From: Dimorphilus gyrociliatus
Lineage: Eukaryota > Annelida > Polychaeta > Dinophilidae
DNA: 64,000 nt
Direction: 5' to 3'
Assembly: GCA_904063045.1 (NCBI GenBank)
Contig: CAJFCJ010000001.1
Location: 1,557,501-1,621,500, forward strand
The notes below the pieces were generated by a model. It made no database searches. It was not told where the DNA came from and worked only from the letters and a program-made list of their open reading frames with translations. The stretch's first letter is position 1. Each line of letters starts with the position of its first letter. A program made the position numbers and the translations under genes. This document shows, piece after piece, positions 1-11,221 of this stretch.

Positions 1-70
1 GTTAAACTGTTTTATTACTTAGCAACAATAAAGCAGACGATAGAAGCTTGATTTGCCACTAATTTAAAAT

Positions 71-2717
71 ATGTTAAAAGTTGATGGAATCGCCGAAGCA
101 AACTCTCCAGGTAGATACTTAATAGATTTTCCTTTAGATAGATTGTTTATTGATAGTGTACTTTTAATTATAAATAAAATATAGCCACTCGGCTGGATAC
201 GCTTTTGTTGGAAATGGGTGCAGATGTTGAAAAGGCCAGTGAGGATAATTGCGCTCTAGCCTTTCAAACATTTGATGAAATTTTACCTCAATTAGGCGTC
301 TATGTCCGTTTGATGAGAAGAGTTCGAAATATTCTTTTTAGTAAGTGTTCTATTCTTTTCTTTTGTAACAGTTTCTCTTAAAATTTTCTTGAAAATAGCA
401 TCGGTATACAGTGATCAATATACTGCAAAAGATAATAAAATCGAAAGAACGCCTTTTTTTACGCTACTATCAAAAATTCATCAGGAAAGAGAAGAGAGAG
501 CGGAAAAGCTTGAAAAATATGTTGAAAGACTGAAAAAAGCTTTGCTAGATAAAGAAAATGAAATTATCTCCATCTCAAACAACATAGACAATTTACACGA
601 TCGTTTAGCGAAAAGTGAAGATCAAATTGTGCAATTTGAAGAAGAATTGACTCAAAGAAGAATAGATGTGGAAAGTTTAGAGAAAACTTTGGAGGGTGAA
701 AGAGAAGAGGCAAAGAGAGTGAAAGAAGATTTAAGTAGTGATATTGAAAATTTAAAGGCTGGCTTAACTGAAGCTAGAGATGAAGTTGGTAATCTTCAAA
801 ATTATAAAATGGGCTATGACGAATTAGAGCAAGCATTTCAAGTTGGATCATCAATTCGCGAGAAAACTGGTAAATCGAATGCATCAACAAGAGAGGTATT
901 TCATCAAAATAAAAGCTATATCCTTTTAAAAGATAAATTCTAATTCTAAATTTAGAATCTTTTACTATCAAATTTGGATTCGGCTTTCAAACTTGAACAA
1001 CAAATACTCCAAGCTGAAAATGCATTAATTGAAGATATGGATAAGACATTGGAAGAGCATAACGAACGTCTAGTGGATACTGATTACGATGTGGAAACTG
1101 GTGAAGTTATTTTATCGTCTAAAAAGGAAAAGTTTAGAATGGCTATTGATGAAATAAACACTGAATTAATTCTATTACGACAACACGCCTCAGTTCTTAA
1201 TGAAGAATTGAATAGAATTCAACAGAAAAATGAGAGACCCAAGCTATCTTCTCAATCGAATAGGTCAAAGTCAAAGCTTACAGTTGGTCTTGTAGATCCT
1301 GAAGAAGTAAAGAAAGACGATCCTTTTATAGCCAATGAAAGAGTATTGGGGAAATATTCGGCCGTTATTTATACATCTGACAATGGTTTGTCAAACTTCT
1401 AATATTTGTTTGTATTGTTCATTCATTATTATTTTTAATCTAGAGGGAAAACACTTTCACGAGCTTAAAGGAGTTGATTTCTGCAAAAATTGCGGTCAAA
1501 AGGTTGTTCTATGTCCCCACAGAGCGACTGGTGCCCCAACGCCTTTGGTTGTTGAATTACCTCCAAAAACAACTCATATTAAAATAGTTAGACCTATTTT
1601 GAAGTTGGATCGTAGGAGACAGTTACAAATGACCAAAGATAGGCCGGGAACTACAGCGACAGATTTTGATTTGGAAAACATGTCTACATATTCTAGAAGT
1701 AAAGCTCCAAGTATGGGTTCTATTCAGCCAAGACAGAGTCCATCTGTTTCTATGGTATCCGTAGCCGAATCAGCTGGTATGCAGCACTATTCATCACAAA
1801 TTTTACTACATCCAATGCAAAGAGTTTGGGATGATTTTAAATCTAGAACATCTTTGGAACGACAAGTTCCCAGACCACTTAATCTTCAGCGAACCAAATC
1901 AATGTTAAAGAGTTTCTCCGCCTATATTTTAAGACAAGATGCTGAGGAAAACGCAACAGGATATTGGTGCGTCCTTGATACTTTGTACAGATACATGTTT
2001 GATAGATATTCGAAGGCTGACGTAGCATATTTATCAGCTTATGATTGGTTGGCAGCATTGATTGAATTTTCAGCATCAGATAAATTCATGTCATTGTTTC
2101 TTCATACATTGGTAGGGAATCTAGACGCTTCATCTTTTCGCTATGTCCTTTTAATTAACGACCTGTTGTCCAATTTTATTTGGTCCAAAGTAGAAGATGT
2201 TCGTCATCTGGCGGTAGTTTTATATCCAACTCTAACAGATGACGAACTGGATCAAGTTGTCATGGGTTATACATCTTGGAGTGAGAATAAAACATCAGCT
2301 TCATTAATATCCGATTACATTATAAATATTATATTAAAGTGGAGAGAGCCCAGATTCGTTGAAACTCACTCAAGATTACAACTATATGTCGACGAAACTG
2401 AAGTCGTCGACGAAATAAGATTCGGTGAGGCTTGCAATACAATGATAGGATCTTGTGACGAAAGAATAAGGAAGAGACTTTATCAAGAGGCTCTAGAATT
2501 TGCCGAAAGTAAAGATAATGTTAAGGGAGGAGTACCAATTCAAAAGCTAGCTCAGGTTATCTCTTACTTAGAATTGATACAAATCTTTGGAGAGACGGGA
2601 GAGAATGATATTCATTCGTACTTGTCAAAGTATTTACCAGAAACTGACGAACCATCGTGCCTAATAACTTATAGTACTTGTTTAGAAATGGCTAGTAAAT
2701 TATATACAAATCAATAA
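71..2717 (+). CDS. Coiled-coil protein with a C-terminal Cys/His patch, function unknown
   Basis: Five exons were joined by phase: a start exon at 71 (MLKVDGIAEANSP), then 192-341, 396/399-895, 956-1385 and 1444-2717, with GT/AG introns of 45-80 bases. The N-terminal third begins with a short globular piece (FDEILPQLGVYVRLMRRV) and continues as a long charged coiled coil (about residues 90-330). After it comes a small motif FCKNCGQKVVLCPH, which looks like a metal-binding CxxC...CxxH patch, then a low-complexity Ser-rich linker and an all-alpha C-terminal domain of about 300 residues. I do not recognise the family. The layout is reminiscent of ciliary or centrosomal scaffold proteins such as TSNAXIP1, but that is only an impression. 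It ends 174 bases from the stop of the convergent SFI1-like gene. The reading frame and splice phases are solid; the function is unknown. Confidence 0.7.
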
Positions 2718-2890
2718 AAGACATCTTATTATTTTTAATTCTCTCTTTTACTTGTATCAATTAGGTCAATTGGTCAATTTTAAACCAATTTTACTTACCA
2801 AAAAGTAACGATTATGATAAATGATGCTATAAGCTATCAAGCAATTACTTTATAAAACAACGATATATTTATAACTATCACAATAAGTTA

Positions 2891-4260
2891 TCATTGAAGT
2901 ACTTGTCTACAAATATTTATGATATTATAGTAATCTTTCCACTTTCTAAATGGTTCTTTTAACATTTTAATCTTATATAACTTCAACCATTTTTTAAAAT
3001 ATTTTGCTCTAAATCTAAAATTTATTGACCTATTTATTTTTGAATTTAATTCCCTAATTTGCCATTTCTTAAAATATTTTTTCATTAAATCATTTCTTTT
3101 TAGTTCAGTGTTCGAAGTTGAATTATTTTTCCAGTTTAAAAAATATCTTTTTGTTTTTTTTTTTAAAAAAAAATCATGATGATCGAAATAAAAAAAGTGT
3201 TATTTTACTTACTTTTTAATAATTACTGTTTCGTAATAGAATAATGAAAGTTTTCTACCAAGGAATAATTCTTTCCATCGATTGAATGTTTCCTTTCTCA
3301 ATGATAAGATTTTGAAATATTTCATATAAATGATCATTTTCATCATTTGATTTTTTCTCTTTTGTAATTTATTAAATAATTTCCAATAGTTAAAGTATTT
3401 TTTTGAATATTGAAGATTTAATTGAAGTTTATGAGAATCAACACAACTCTCTCTATAATCAGTAAAACTACAATCTACAGATGATTCGAATGGAAGAAGA
3501 TAATTCTTGTTGTATTCAAATGTCTTTTGACAAAAGTTAACACAATTCTCTTTCCATTTAGAAAGAGTAATTTGAAAATAATGCTTTTTTTCATTAATAT
3601 CTATAGGTAAAGTGTTATTTTTCTCGTCTAAAATATGAAAATATCATTAAAAAAAGTATAAAGAAAGAAAAAAAAATGAAAATCGTACTTAACTTCCTCA
3701 AAGCTGCTTTATACCACTTTTTAAAACATATTCTATAAAACAAAGACATTTTAGCTTGTTTATCACAAAGAAAATAATCTAAGAGAATAGATCTTGTATG
3801 TAATTTTGATTCATTTAACAAAATTCTAGCATCTTTTAACTTTTCAATGATTTCATCATAATTAATTTTATTATCAGATGTTAATCTATTAATACTATTA
3901 TTATTATTATTATTTATATTATCATATTCACTGTCTAATGTGAAACTTGAATATTTATGCGAAAGAGATGATAGAGAGTTAATCATATTTAAACGCTTGT
4001 TGCGATGATTTTGATAATTTGATTGGTAATTTATAATTGATATTTTTGAAAGTTTTTCTAATATTTGTCTTTTCTTCTTTAATCTTATCAATCTGTTGGA
4101 AATATCTAATAGAGCATTCTTCAATTCATTTTCGGCTCTTTGCAACATTTCTAATTGATATTCACTACGATAATCTTCTTGTCTAATTGTTAAACTTTTC
4201 GTTACATTTTCCACATCGTAACTTTTATCAATTCGGCATAAAACATTATCAGATCTGTAA

Positions 4261-4299
<39 letters not shown>

Positions 4300-4615
4300 G
4301 GTAAAATCATCAACAAAACCTTGTATACAATCTATTCGTCAGTCGTTTATTATATAAATCATCATTTTTCGAATCATAATCCGATGTTATGGTTGTAATA
4401 TCTTGACTATTTTGTTTCCTTAATGAATATTCATTATCATCGTTAGCAATATAGGATAAAGTTTTAAAACATTTCTTTCGACAGTCCATTTTAATTCTCA
4501 TTTGAATTTCAATATATCTTTTATTATCAATATTCAATCGGCAATTAAATTTTTTGTGATCATAAGATTTATCTTGCATTCTACTAATTGATTTTGAACA
4601 GTTACAATAGTTCAT
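2891..4615 (-). CDS. SFI1-like centrin-binding repeat protein
   Basis: Four minus-strand exons join in phase (start ATG at 4615; a GTG upstream at 4633 is not used). The C-terminal half carries repeated short helices built on YFxxW or FxxWK: YFQITLSKWKENC, YFNYWKLF, ETFNRWKELF, YFLNWKNN, KKYFKKWQIREL, AKYFKKWLKLYK and EPFRKWKDYY. Such spaced aromatic/Trp motifs mark SFI1-type centrin-binding repeats, which form long helices at centrosomes and basal bodies. The N-terminal half has a short Cys/Asp-rich stretch and a coiled coil. The first intron is almost entirely a (TA)n tract. The third intron is a very small AT-rich one near 3152-3207. The protein is short, about 450 residues, against more than 1200 in human SFI1, so it may be a related centrosomal protein such as a POC5-like one rather than the orthologue. 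Confidence 0.62.
4264..4296. repeat. (TA)n microsatellite filling an intron
   Basis: An uninterrupted TA dinucleotide run lies inside the first intron of the SFI1-like gene. With its donor (about 4310) and acceptor (about 4263), the intron is little more than the repeat itself, so repeat length changes would directly change intron length. Confidence 0.85.
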
Positions 4616-4884
4616 ATTTATATAATAAGCCACTTTTTACACTGATAAAATATTATAATAATGAATTTATATATTAAATAAAGTTAAATTTTTGAAAATA
4701 AATAATTATATAATATTTGTTTATTTGATTGTTAATATATTTATATACTGGTACTCTTATTAATTTATTCATAAATATATTCATTTATATTCATTTAGGT
4801 ATTAAATAGTCCAGTTTTACATTATCTTTGCAATATATTTTTGTTTTTTTCTGTCAACTACTCGTCTCTTATTCCAGCCATGTG

Positions 4885-4949
4885 ATTGGTTAATTTATAT
4901 GGTACTCAATATATTGCAATAAATAGACTCAGGTATAGCGGTATAAATA
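4885..4949 (+). promoter_or_regulatory. Inverted CCAAT box and TATA box upstream of the 5041 gene
   Basis: ATTGG (inverted CCAAT) at 4885-4889 lies about 55 bases upstream of a canonical TATAAATA at 4942-4949. The TATA box would place a start site near 4970-4980 and a short 5' UTR before the ATG at 5041. It is the clearest TATA promoter I saw in the window. Confidence 0.5.
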
Positions 4950-5040
4950 GGCATTTCTACATTGGGCTGTTGAGCAAGTTTCGTCTAACGAAGAAACTGT
5001 GAAAGAGAAGAGCCATTGAATAGGACAATTGAATTCAAGT

Positions 5041-5523
5041 ATGATTCCTTATAACGCTTTGGGGAAGGGTGCTGAGCCGGCAGCGGAGGGAGAACCGAAA
5101 AGTGAAGAAATAAATGAACGTGACATCGATGAATTGGAAGCTTCGCAGCAGGATTCTCCATCCATTGAAGAAGAGGATTCCGATTCTCAATCGGACGACT
5201 CTCCGAATCGACGTCGAAAAGAGAGAGAAAAAGAGTCGAATTGTAAGCGTAAAGTTCCAAATTACGACTATTTTTTTCGCAATTCAGAATACTTTAGGAA
5301 AAAAACTAGAGAGGAAATAATCAACAGAATTAGACACCATGCAAGCCAAAGATCGACATTTGTTAAAAGAGAAAATCAGGCTAAGAATTCATTGGAAAAG
5401 CAAATTGATGACTTAGACAAAGCGATTCTTGAAGATTCTATCCGAAAAGAAGAATTAGAAAAGAGATTGGATCAGAATAAAACACTCAGATCAACTTTGA
5501 AGAACATTCATGAAAACATGTAA
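5041..5523 (+). CDS. Small acidic/coiled-coil protein, unrecognised
   Basis: Single-exon frame. The first true ATG is at 5041 (MIPYNALGKG); the open frame begins a little earlier at a TTG. The protein is about 160 residues. An acidic Glu/Ser/Asp-rich N-terminal half contains EEEDSDSQSDDSP. A basic cluster follows (RRRKEREKESNCKRK, a plausible nuclear signal), then PNYDYFFRNSEYFRKKTREE and a C-terminal coiled coil of about 60 residues rich in Lys, Glu and Leu. The acidic, basic and coiled-coil order suggests a nuclear regulator. It is loosely HEXIM-like in layout, but the HEXIM PYNT motif is absent and I do not assign it. A TATA box sits about 95 bases upstream. The next plus-strand gene starts about 490 bases on. 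Confidence 0.6.
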   Translation: MIPYNALGKGAEPAAEGEPKSEEINERDIDELEASQQDSPSIEEEDSDSQSDDSPNRRRKEREKESNCKRKVPNYDYFFRNSEYFRKKTREEIINRIRHHASQRSTFVKRENQAKNSLEKQIDDLDKAILEDSIRKEELEKRLDQNKTLRSTLKNIHENM

Positions 5524-5655
5524 GAGTACAAGGAAAAAAGATAATCCTAATAACTTCATTAATAGATCAAATTAGTTATTTGAAGGGGAAAGTATCGATA
5601 AAAATATATTTTTAAAAAAATACAAGTTTCTTTCATTACTTTAAAACTTTATTTG

Positions 5656-5760
5656 CTACTTAGTCGGTAATTCTTTGATAAATTTTGAACGATATCTTTC
5701 CATCAATATAGCACATAATTTAGGCATACCCAAAGCTCTATAACTCGTATTATCACTCAT
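5656..5760 (-). CDS. Candidate 34-residue ORF with its own poly(A) signal
   Basis: A minus-strand ATG at 5760 opens a 34-codon frame (MSDNTSYRALGMPKLC, ending KFIKELPTK) and stops at 5656. An AATAAA hexamer follows the stop within about ten bases. It sits between two plus-strand genes, and its upstream side has a CACGTG E-box. Composition looks coding (mixed, non-repetitive residues, codons like the neighbours), but at this size chance cannot be excluded. It may be the last exon of a spliced transcript. I do not recognise the peptide. Confidence 0.3.
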   Translation of the reverse strand: MSDNTSYRALGMPKLCAILMERYRSKFIKELPTK

Positions 5761-6014
5761 CCACGTGAGAGACTATTGCTACAAACACTTGCTAAACTTT
5801 ACAAACGCAAGTAGAAATTTAGCCAACTTAAAAAATATCTGGGATTATTTTATTCGGGATTATCCGAATCTTTAGAGATTTAAACTAAGATATTTAACCC
5901 AAGTTGAAACGTATTACCTTTCCAATTATTTTCTAGTGGACTTTATCAACTAGAGGATCGCTATAAAGACTTCTTAATTGTTTATTATCCTCATTAAGAC
6001 AATATTTGATAAAA

Positions 6015-6885
6015 ATGGATAATACTGAAAAAAAACTAATGAAATTAATACAGGAAACTTTTAAACTATTCGATAAAGAGTACAAAAAAGTATCAAAAAA
6101 TTGTAGTGAGCATAAGGAAACGTTTACAGCTTTAATCGATAGAGCAACACAACTGCAAGCTTTAAATGATGTATACAATTTTTTCTTCAAGTTATACCTT
6201 AATATAATGAAAGAGTTGAAGAGAGTTTTATTTTCAGAAATCCGTTCTATTAGACTCGATTAATAAAGACTTTCCAGATTTAAGATCCAATTTAAAAATA
6301 AAAATTATCAACTCTATTCACATTTTATTAAAGCCTTTAGAGAAATCAATGTAAGTATTATTATTCTAAATCTAACCTCTTCCTTTACGCCTTTGTTATT
6401 TGCATTTTCAGAGAAGAATTATTAAAATCTCAACAAGAATGTCAAAAATCTTTCACAAATGTTTGTAATAGTTATAAAAACGTTAAAACCGAGTTCCTAA
6501 CTACTTCTGATAATTTATGGCCTTCTCCATCTTCTATGATTCGTTCACTTCGACTAATTAATAAGGAATTTTTAAACCTGTAAAGAAGTTTTCTATAAAT
6601 CTTATTCAATTAAAGAGTATTGAAAATATAATTAATATAAATGTAATATTCTTTTAAGCTATTTGGCGAGAAAATTCACTCTAGAAGATTTAATTGTAAA
6701 TTCTGTTGAATCAATGACGAAATTGGAAAATGTATGGTCGAATAACGAGGAATTTGTGAGAATTTGTTCATGTAATTGTTGACTTTCTTTTTTATAAAAA
6801 TAGCAAAACATTCAAGTAACTTTCTTTTTTTATTTTAGATGAAATTTCCTTAGTCAATTTGTTATTAGAAGAGAAATTTTCATGA
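6015..6885 (+). CDS. AIRIM: AIRIM (C1orf109) homologue, ribosome maturation factor
   Basis: Start ATG at 6015; five small exons join in phase through introns such as GTATAC...TTTTCAG and GTAAGT...TTTCAG, giving about 200 residues, the size of human C1orf109. Family landmarks align in order: FPDLRSNLK (human FPDLKERLR), PSPSSMIRSLRLINKEF (human PSVADMLEWLQDIERHY), YLARKFTLEDL (human YLKRKYLLSSI), LENVWSN (human LPKAWDR) and a terminal ISLVNLLLEE (human ILLNVSFFLEE). The family partners with the AFG2/SPATA5 AAA ATPases in late 60S maturation. The open frame from the first exon alone ends early because it reads into intron 1. The last junction (donor about 6772, acceptor about 6839) is the least certain. 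Confidence 0.75.
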
Positions 6886-7334
6886 GTAAAAGAATTGAAT
6901 TGTCTTCTCAGGAAGAGACGTTGAAAAAGAAGCTAATTAAACTCCTTACAATCTCTATGCAAAATTTATCATGATTGTGAGTTACATTTTTCAACAACCT
7001 CTCACTGTTGAATTACTATTAGCCCTTAACTAAAAGCAGATGCGCAACTCTAAACTAGTTGTAAGAGAATTCAAGCTTGAATACATTTTTTTTCATTTAT
7101 TAGAAAAAATTTGGTAGTAAAAAGTGAACAATTAATAAATTATCTATTTTGGTCATTTACCTATTTGTTTGTCTTTTTTTCATATTAAAAATAACAAAGG
7201 CACTTTTATCATAACTATTCATCTATATAGCCTTCAATTATAATACCTATTCATTATTTCAAAGTCATCTACAGTCAATTCAATTAATTTGGGCTACAAA
7301 AACAACTAAATAAATTAACATTGTGATAAAAAAT
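6886..7334. other. Intergenic, nothing recognised
   Basis: AT-rich sequence between the AIRIM stop and the convergent BTBD stop. It presumably holds both 3' UTRs. I see no further coding frame or repeat. Confidence 0.5.
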
Positions 7335-9622
7335 TTAAGTATAAAATATAATTTCTGGTAATTGTCCATCTTCGACAGATGTCCCATTGTTATTTCCTGC
7401 AGCGTAATTGAAGTTGAATATAATTTTACCACTAGTAGGAGATTCGTATGGTACTTTTCTCAAGCCCTTTGTTCCGTAAAACGAATCTGGACCCTAGAGG
7501 GACATATATATATAAATATATATATATATAGAGCCTTTAATTTTTCTATTGACTATCAAACGAAAGAATTACCTTTAACGTCACGGAGGCTGTATAATTT
7601 GTATTTGGCTGAATTTCAACAGGCTCCTTAAACATTACTCTAAATGTTGAAGGAGAGCCGTCACACTGGTAAGAAGTCTCATTTGTTCCCATTACTTTTC
7701 CCGATTCCGTTTGAATTATTTGTATTATAGAGTTATACTCAATAGGGCCATGAATACTTCCATACAAACCGAAACCGACAACAAATATTCTACGATTCAC
7801 TGTAAATCTGCAAATTATTTAAATAGATACAATCAGAAAACTGCCTTCTGTTAGAAATTTGATTTTAAACAGGGATAAAACTACGAAAAACTTTAATGTT
7901 ACCTTATTCTATCGCTTGTTCCTGAATAGCCCCAGCGACTCTCAATTTGAGAGAATCTGTTGATAACTTGCTCTTTTCCCGTTAGACAACATCTGGGTAT
8001 ATCCAGGAAGCGAACTTGAGGTTTCGGATTAACGGTAAAGTGTAGAAACAATTCAACTACTTCCCTATCAGTTAAAATACCCGATTGCGCTGGACCAATA
8101 GCAAACTCTTCAACAGTCATCAACGGGAATCTAATTAAAGACAAAGCCTCTCCTAAAACGTTTCTACAATTCGTTCCATTTACGGGTAACGATTTTCTCC
8201 TACACTCTGATTCTGCCCATCTGGAAACAGCTATCCAAAGCCGACTTTCTCGGATACCTTCACAAAAAAGGCTGGTAATTTATGAATTGAAGTAAACAAA
8301 TTTCTAACCCAAAGTATCTCTTTGTAAAACTGCCCCTAAAGTTGAAACGTCTATTTCGGTGAAGCCATCAGCATTTAAAGCTTCATTCGTATTCTTATCT
8401 ATCGTTTCAAAACACATAGCTGCCAATTGAGGCTCGTCAAAAAGCCTAGCTTGAGTTAATAGCATAAAAGCATTATCGCTCGATAGATTTCTCTTCAAGA
8501 ATTCAACACACGCCTGCTCTAAAGCAGGAACTGCATATTTTTTGGCTGTATATAATATAATCATAACGTTTTCTGGATCAATTTGAACTTCATCTGTATA
8601 AAGGAACTGTAAAAAAAATAAAAACCAACAAAACAAACAAGTCATTTCTTTATAGAGAAATGTTAGCTTTTTTATAAAAATGAATTAAAATAATTGATAA
8701 AATAATTCACTTACTTTAAGTAATGACAAAAACGCTGACGGCTCTATATCTGGCAGTTCGATTTGAACAGAACTATCAGCCATTCCACCATTAAACATAG
8801 CATCAAATACTGCAGAACCAATAGATAATACAAATTTATGAGCGGGAATTCTCTGCGTATTTCCAGGTTTACCAACAACAAAGAAAATATCTGCCATAAG
8901 CTCATTATTAAAAATATATGCCAGTCTTTCCTTAATTGAACATTTTGCTCCCTGCCAATTGTAAGGAATATTCTGATTAGGTAAGACGGAGTTCATAGAA
9001 GCTAGACGGTCCGCCGATAGAGGTTGTATGGTGCTATAAATTTAAATGTTATATATTATTATTTTTTAGCTAGTACAGAGGGAGCAACAGTTGATTTTAA
9101 AGAAAGAAAAGCCTAAGTTAATTAACTTAACAGTAGTTTTATTACTCATAATTTAACGATGAAGAAATAAAGAGGTCATTTTTCAAATTATACAGTATAT
9201 ATTCTAATATTCAAATAATAAATCCTAATATGTTAATATAAAATATTCACGGTTTTTGTCTGTCTATCTATATACTAATATCTAGATATATATACATATA
9301 TTGGGTGATTATTTACTTGTTACCTTATTGGTGGGACTGACGTATTCTCTGGATCAGAAATTGTACTTTCTTGATCTTGATTTTCCTGATCCCCACTGCC
9401 CGTAGGCGTTGCGTTATTTTCTTCTGTTGGCGTTGTCTTATTCGTAACCTTCTTTCTACGGCTCGGTCCTAAAGTTGAACCATAACGATTACAAAATCGG
9501 CTTTGTCTATTTGTAGGCCTATTCATTCTTAGCAGGCTGGAAGAAACCCTTTGTAAATTTGCCGGCGAATCTGTCTCTTCGTCGCCGGCTTCATCTTGTT
9601 CCTGATCATTTTTCGACGCCAT
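7335..9622 (-). CDS. BTBD2: BTB-BACK-PHR protein of the BTBD1/BTBD2 type
   Basis: Six minus-strand exons join in phase, giving about 500 residues. The N-terminus is disordered and polar. A BTB domain ([48 protein letters not shown]) is followed by a BACK domain ([34 protein letters not shown]) and then by a PHR domain ([60 protein letters not shown]). These are near-identical to vertebrate BTBD1/2, adaptors of Cullin-3 ubiquitin ligases that bind topoisomerase I and TRIM5-type partners. BTBD1 and BTBD2 arose by vertebrate duplication, so the symbol is approximate. The ATG at 9622 (MASKND) is preferred; an in-frame ATG at 9640 would add six residues. An AT repeat lies in the last intron. Confidence 0.95.
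7504..7530. repeat. AT microsatellite in a BTBD intron
   Basis: A TATATATAAATATATATATATA run lies in the intron just before the last PHR exon. Confidence 0.7.
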
Positions 9623-9640
9623 TTTTCGATAGTTAAACAT

Positions 9641-10287
9641 ATAATTTTACAACATTTTACGTATATGACTCGGAAGAATCTCCAAAAGAGATGCTTCTAT
9701 AGCCTTCACCCCTAAAATATTCTAAACACCAGATGTCGCTCCTTAGCGGAAGTCAATATACAATAGAGGTTGAAACAAATAGCCAATTGGCAAATGAGTA
9801 GAGTAATTGTACTTAGCAAATCGTTTATTCGAAACTTTTATCTCTAATTATTGACTAACCAGGTTCGGAATATAAAACTTATATTATAGTGGCTTCATAT
9901 TATATTATTATACATGTAGAAGTTCCTAAGTATACAAATTTAAAGTAAAATATCTAAAGTTTATGCAATTGCGTAAGTCTGAAAACATTCCTTTTCTTTC
10001 GTAACCATTTGACACAAAATGCAGTTTCAAAACCATAAAATCAAGGATAAGTATAAATTTGTTAAAAAGTGGAAAATATGGATCAATAGACTAGGAAAAA
10101 GCGCAAAAAAAGTTTAAAAAAAATTATGTATTTTGTATCGGTTATACCATTTACAAAATGTCTGCAAAGAAGGGGAAAATATTGAATTATAAATCACATT
10201 AGTATTCATTTATGCAAAAAATTTTTTGATGAATTATTTCATTATTATTAACTTTCTTATTCTTTGATTTATAGAATTATCTGACAA
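9641..10287. other. Divergent intergenic region
   Basis: This is the shared upstream region of the BTBD gene (minus) and the SANTA gene (plus). A likely non-coding 5' exon of the SANTA gene lies before the acceptor TTTATAG at about 10275. The short ATG frame near 10159 closes after 14 codons. No other structure was seen. Confidence 0.45.
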
Positions 10288-11221
10288 ATGGCAAAACCAA
10301 CTCTTTGCGATGATATGAACTGCGTTCATTATCATATCAATGACCCAATTCCAGCGGGAATATTATCTCATGAAGAAATGAACATTTTTATGATTCTCTT
10401 TCATAAAATACATAGTGCTCTGGAAAAAAATTACACTCAGGAAAGAAATCCAAGTTTTAGAGGGGAACCACGAAAATCTGTGAAAGTTCGAGAAAAAGGG
10501 AGAAAGAGGAATAGCTTCTCAGATTTACAATCTCATACTCCTCAATTCACTGAGGGTATTGATTATATTAAACCAAAGAAAAAGATGGATTGGTCAGCTT
10601 TCGATGAAAACGTGTCTACTAAGGATAATTTTTTCGAACAGGGAATGGTTTTGGAAAAAAAGCCTTATAAACATAAAAGAAATCATTCAAAATCTACTTT
10701 TAGGGATGAGAGAAAAATAGAAGATAATTTATCTCTACGTACCGATTTTATGACGTTAACATCGTGGTCTTTAGTAGAATTACCACACGAGCAATGTGTG
10801 GCGGTTGAAGGATTTATACTGTATATAAATTAGATAGTAGATAGCAATATTTATTAACTAATTCCCTTGTATTTTTCAAGTGATACTGAAGACAAGGTCA
10901 TAAGATCAGAAGCTATAATTAGACGATGTAAGAGAAGTGAAATAGGATATCGATTTGGTTTTGATGATAAATCAGAAACTAATATAATAGAGAGTGCTGG
11001 AGGTGCTTTTTATAAACTTACAGGGCAGATAGATGAAAATGAGACATTAAAAGCTGGTAAAGAAAATTTCTTAAAACCTATTCCTATATTTTTATTTAAT
11101 TAAATCTATTGTCATATCAGGATTCTCGCCAGCTTTGATCGATGCTTTCAAGCGGGGCTTTCCGGTAAATTGGAAAACTCATATTGAAGAACATTTCATA
11201 ATGAGAAAGAAATGGAATTAG
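10288..11221 (+). CDS. Short SANTA-domain protein (KNL2/M18BP1 type)
   Basis: Three exons (10288-10820, 10881-11056, 11121-11221) join in phase to 269 residues. The first 150 residues are basic and disordered. The C-terminal 115 are a complete SANTA domain: LTSWSLVELPHEQCVAVEGF, then RSEAIIRRC, GAFYKLTGQID, and the diagnostic end GFSPALIDAFKRGFPVNW. SANTA domains are known almost only from KNL2/M18BP1 proteins, which help load CENP-A at centromeres. In vertebrates a SANT/Myb domain follows; here the frame closes ten residues after the SANTA end and I see no SANT sequence downstream. The ATG at 10288 is the first after an in-frame stop. Next on the same strand is CENP-F. The domain call is strong; the role in this animal is inferred. 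Confidence 0.75.
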
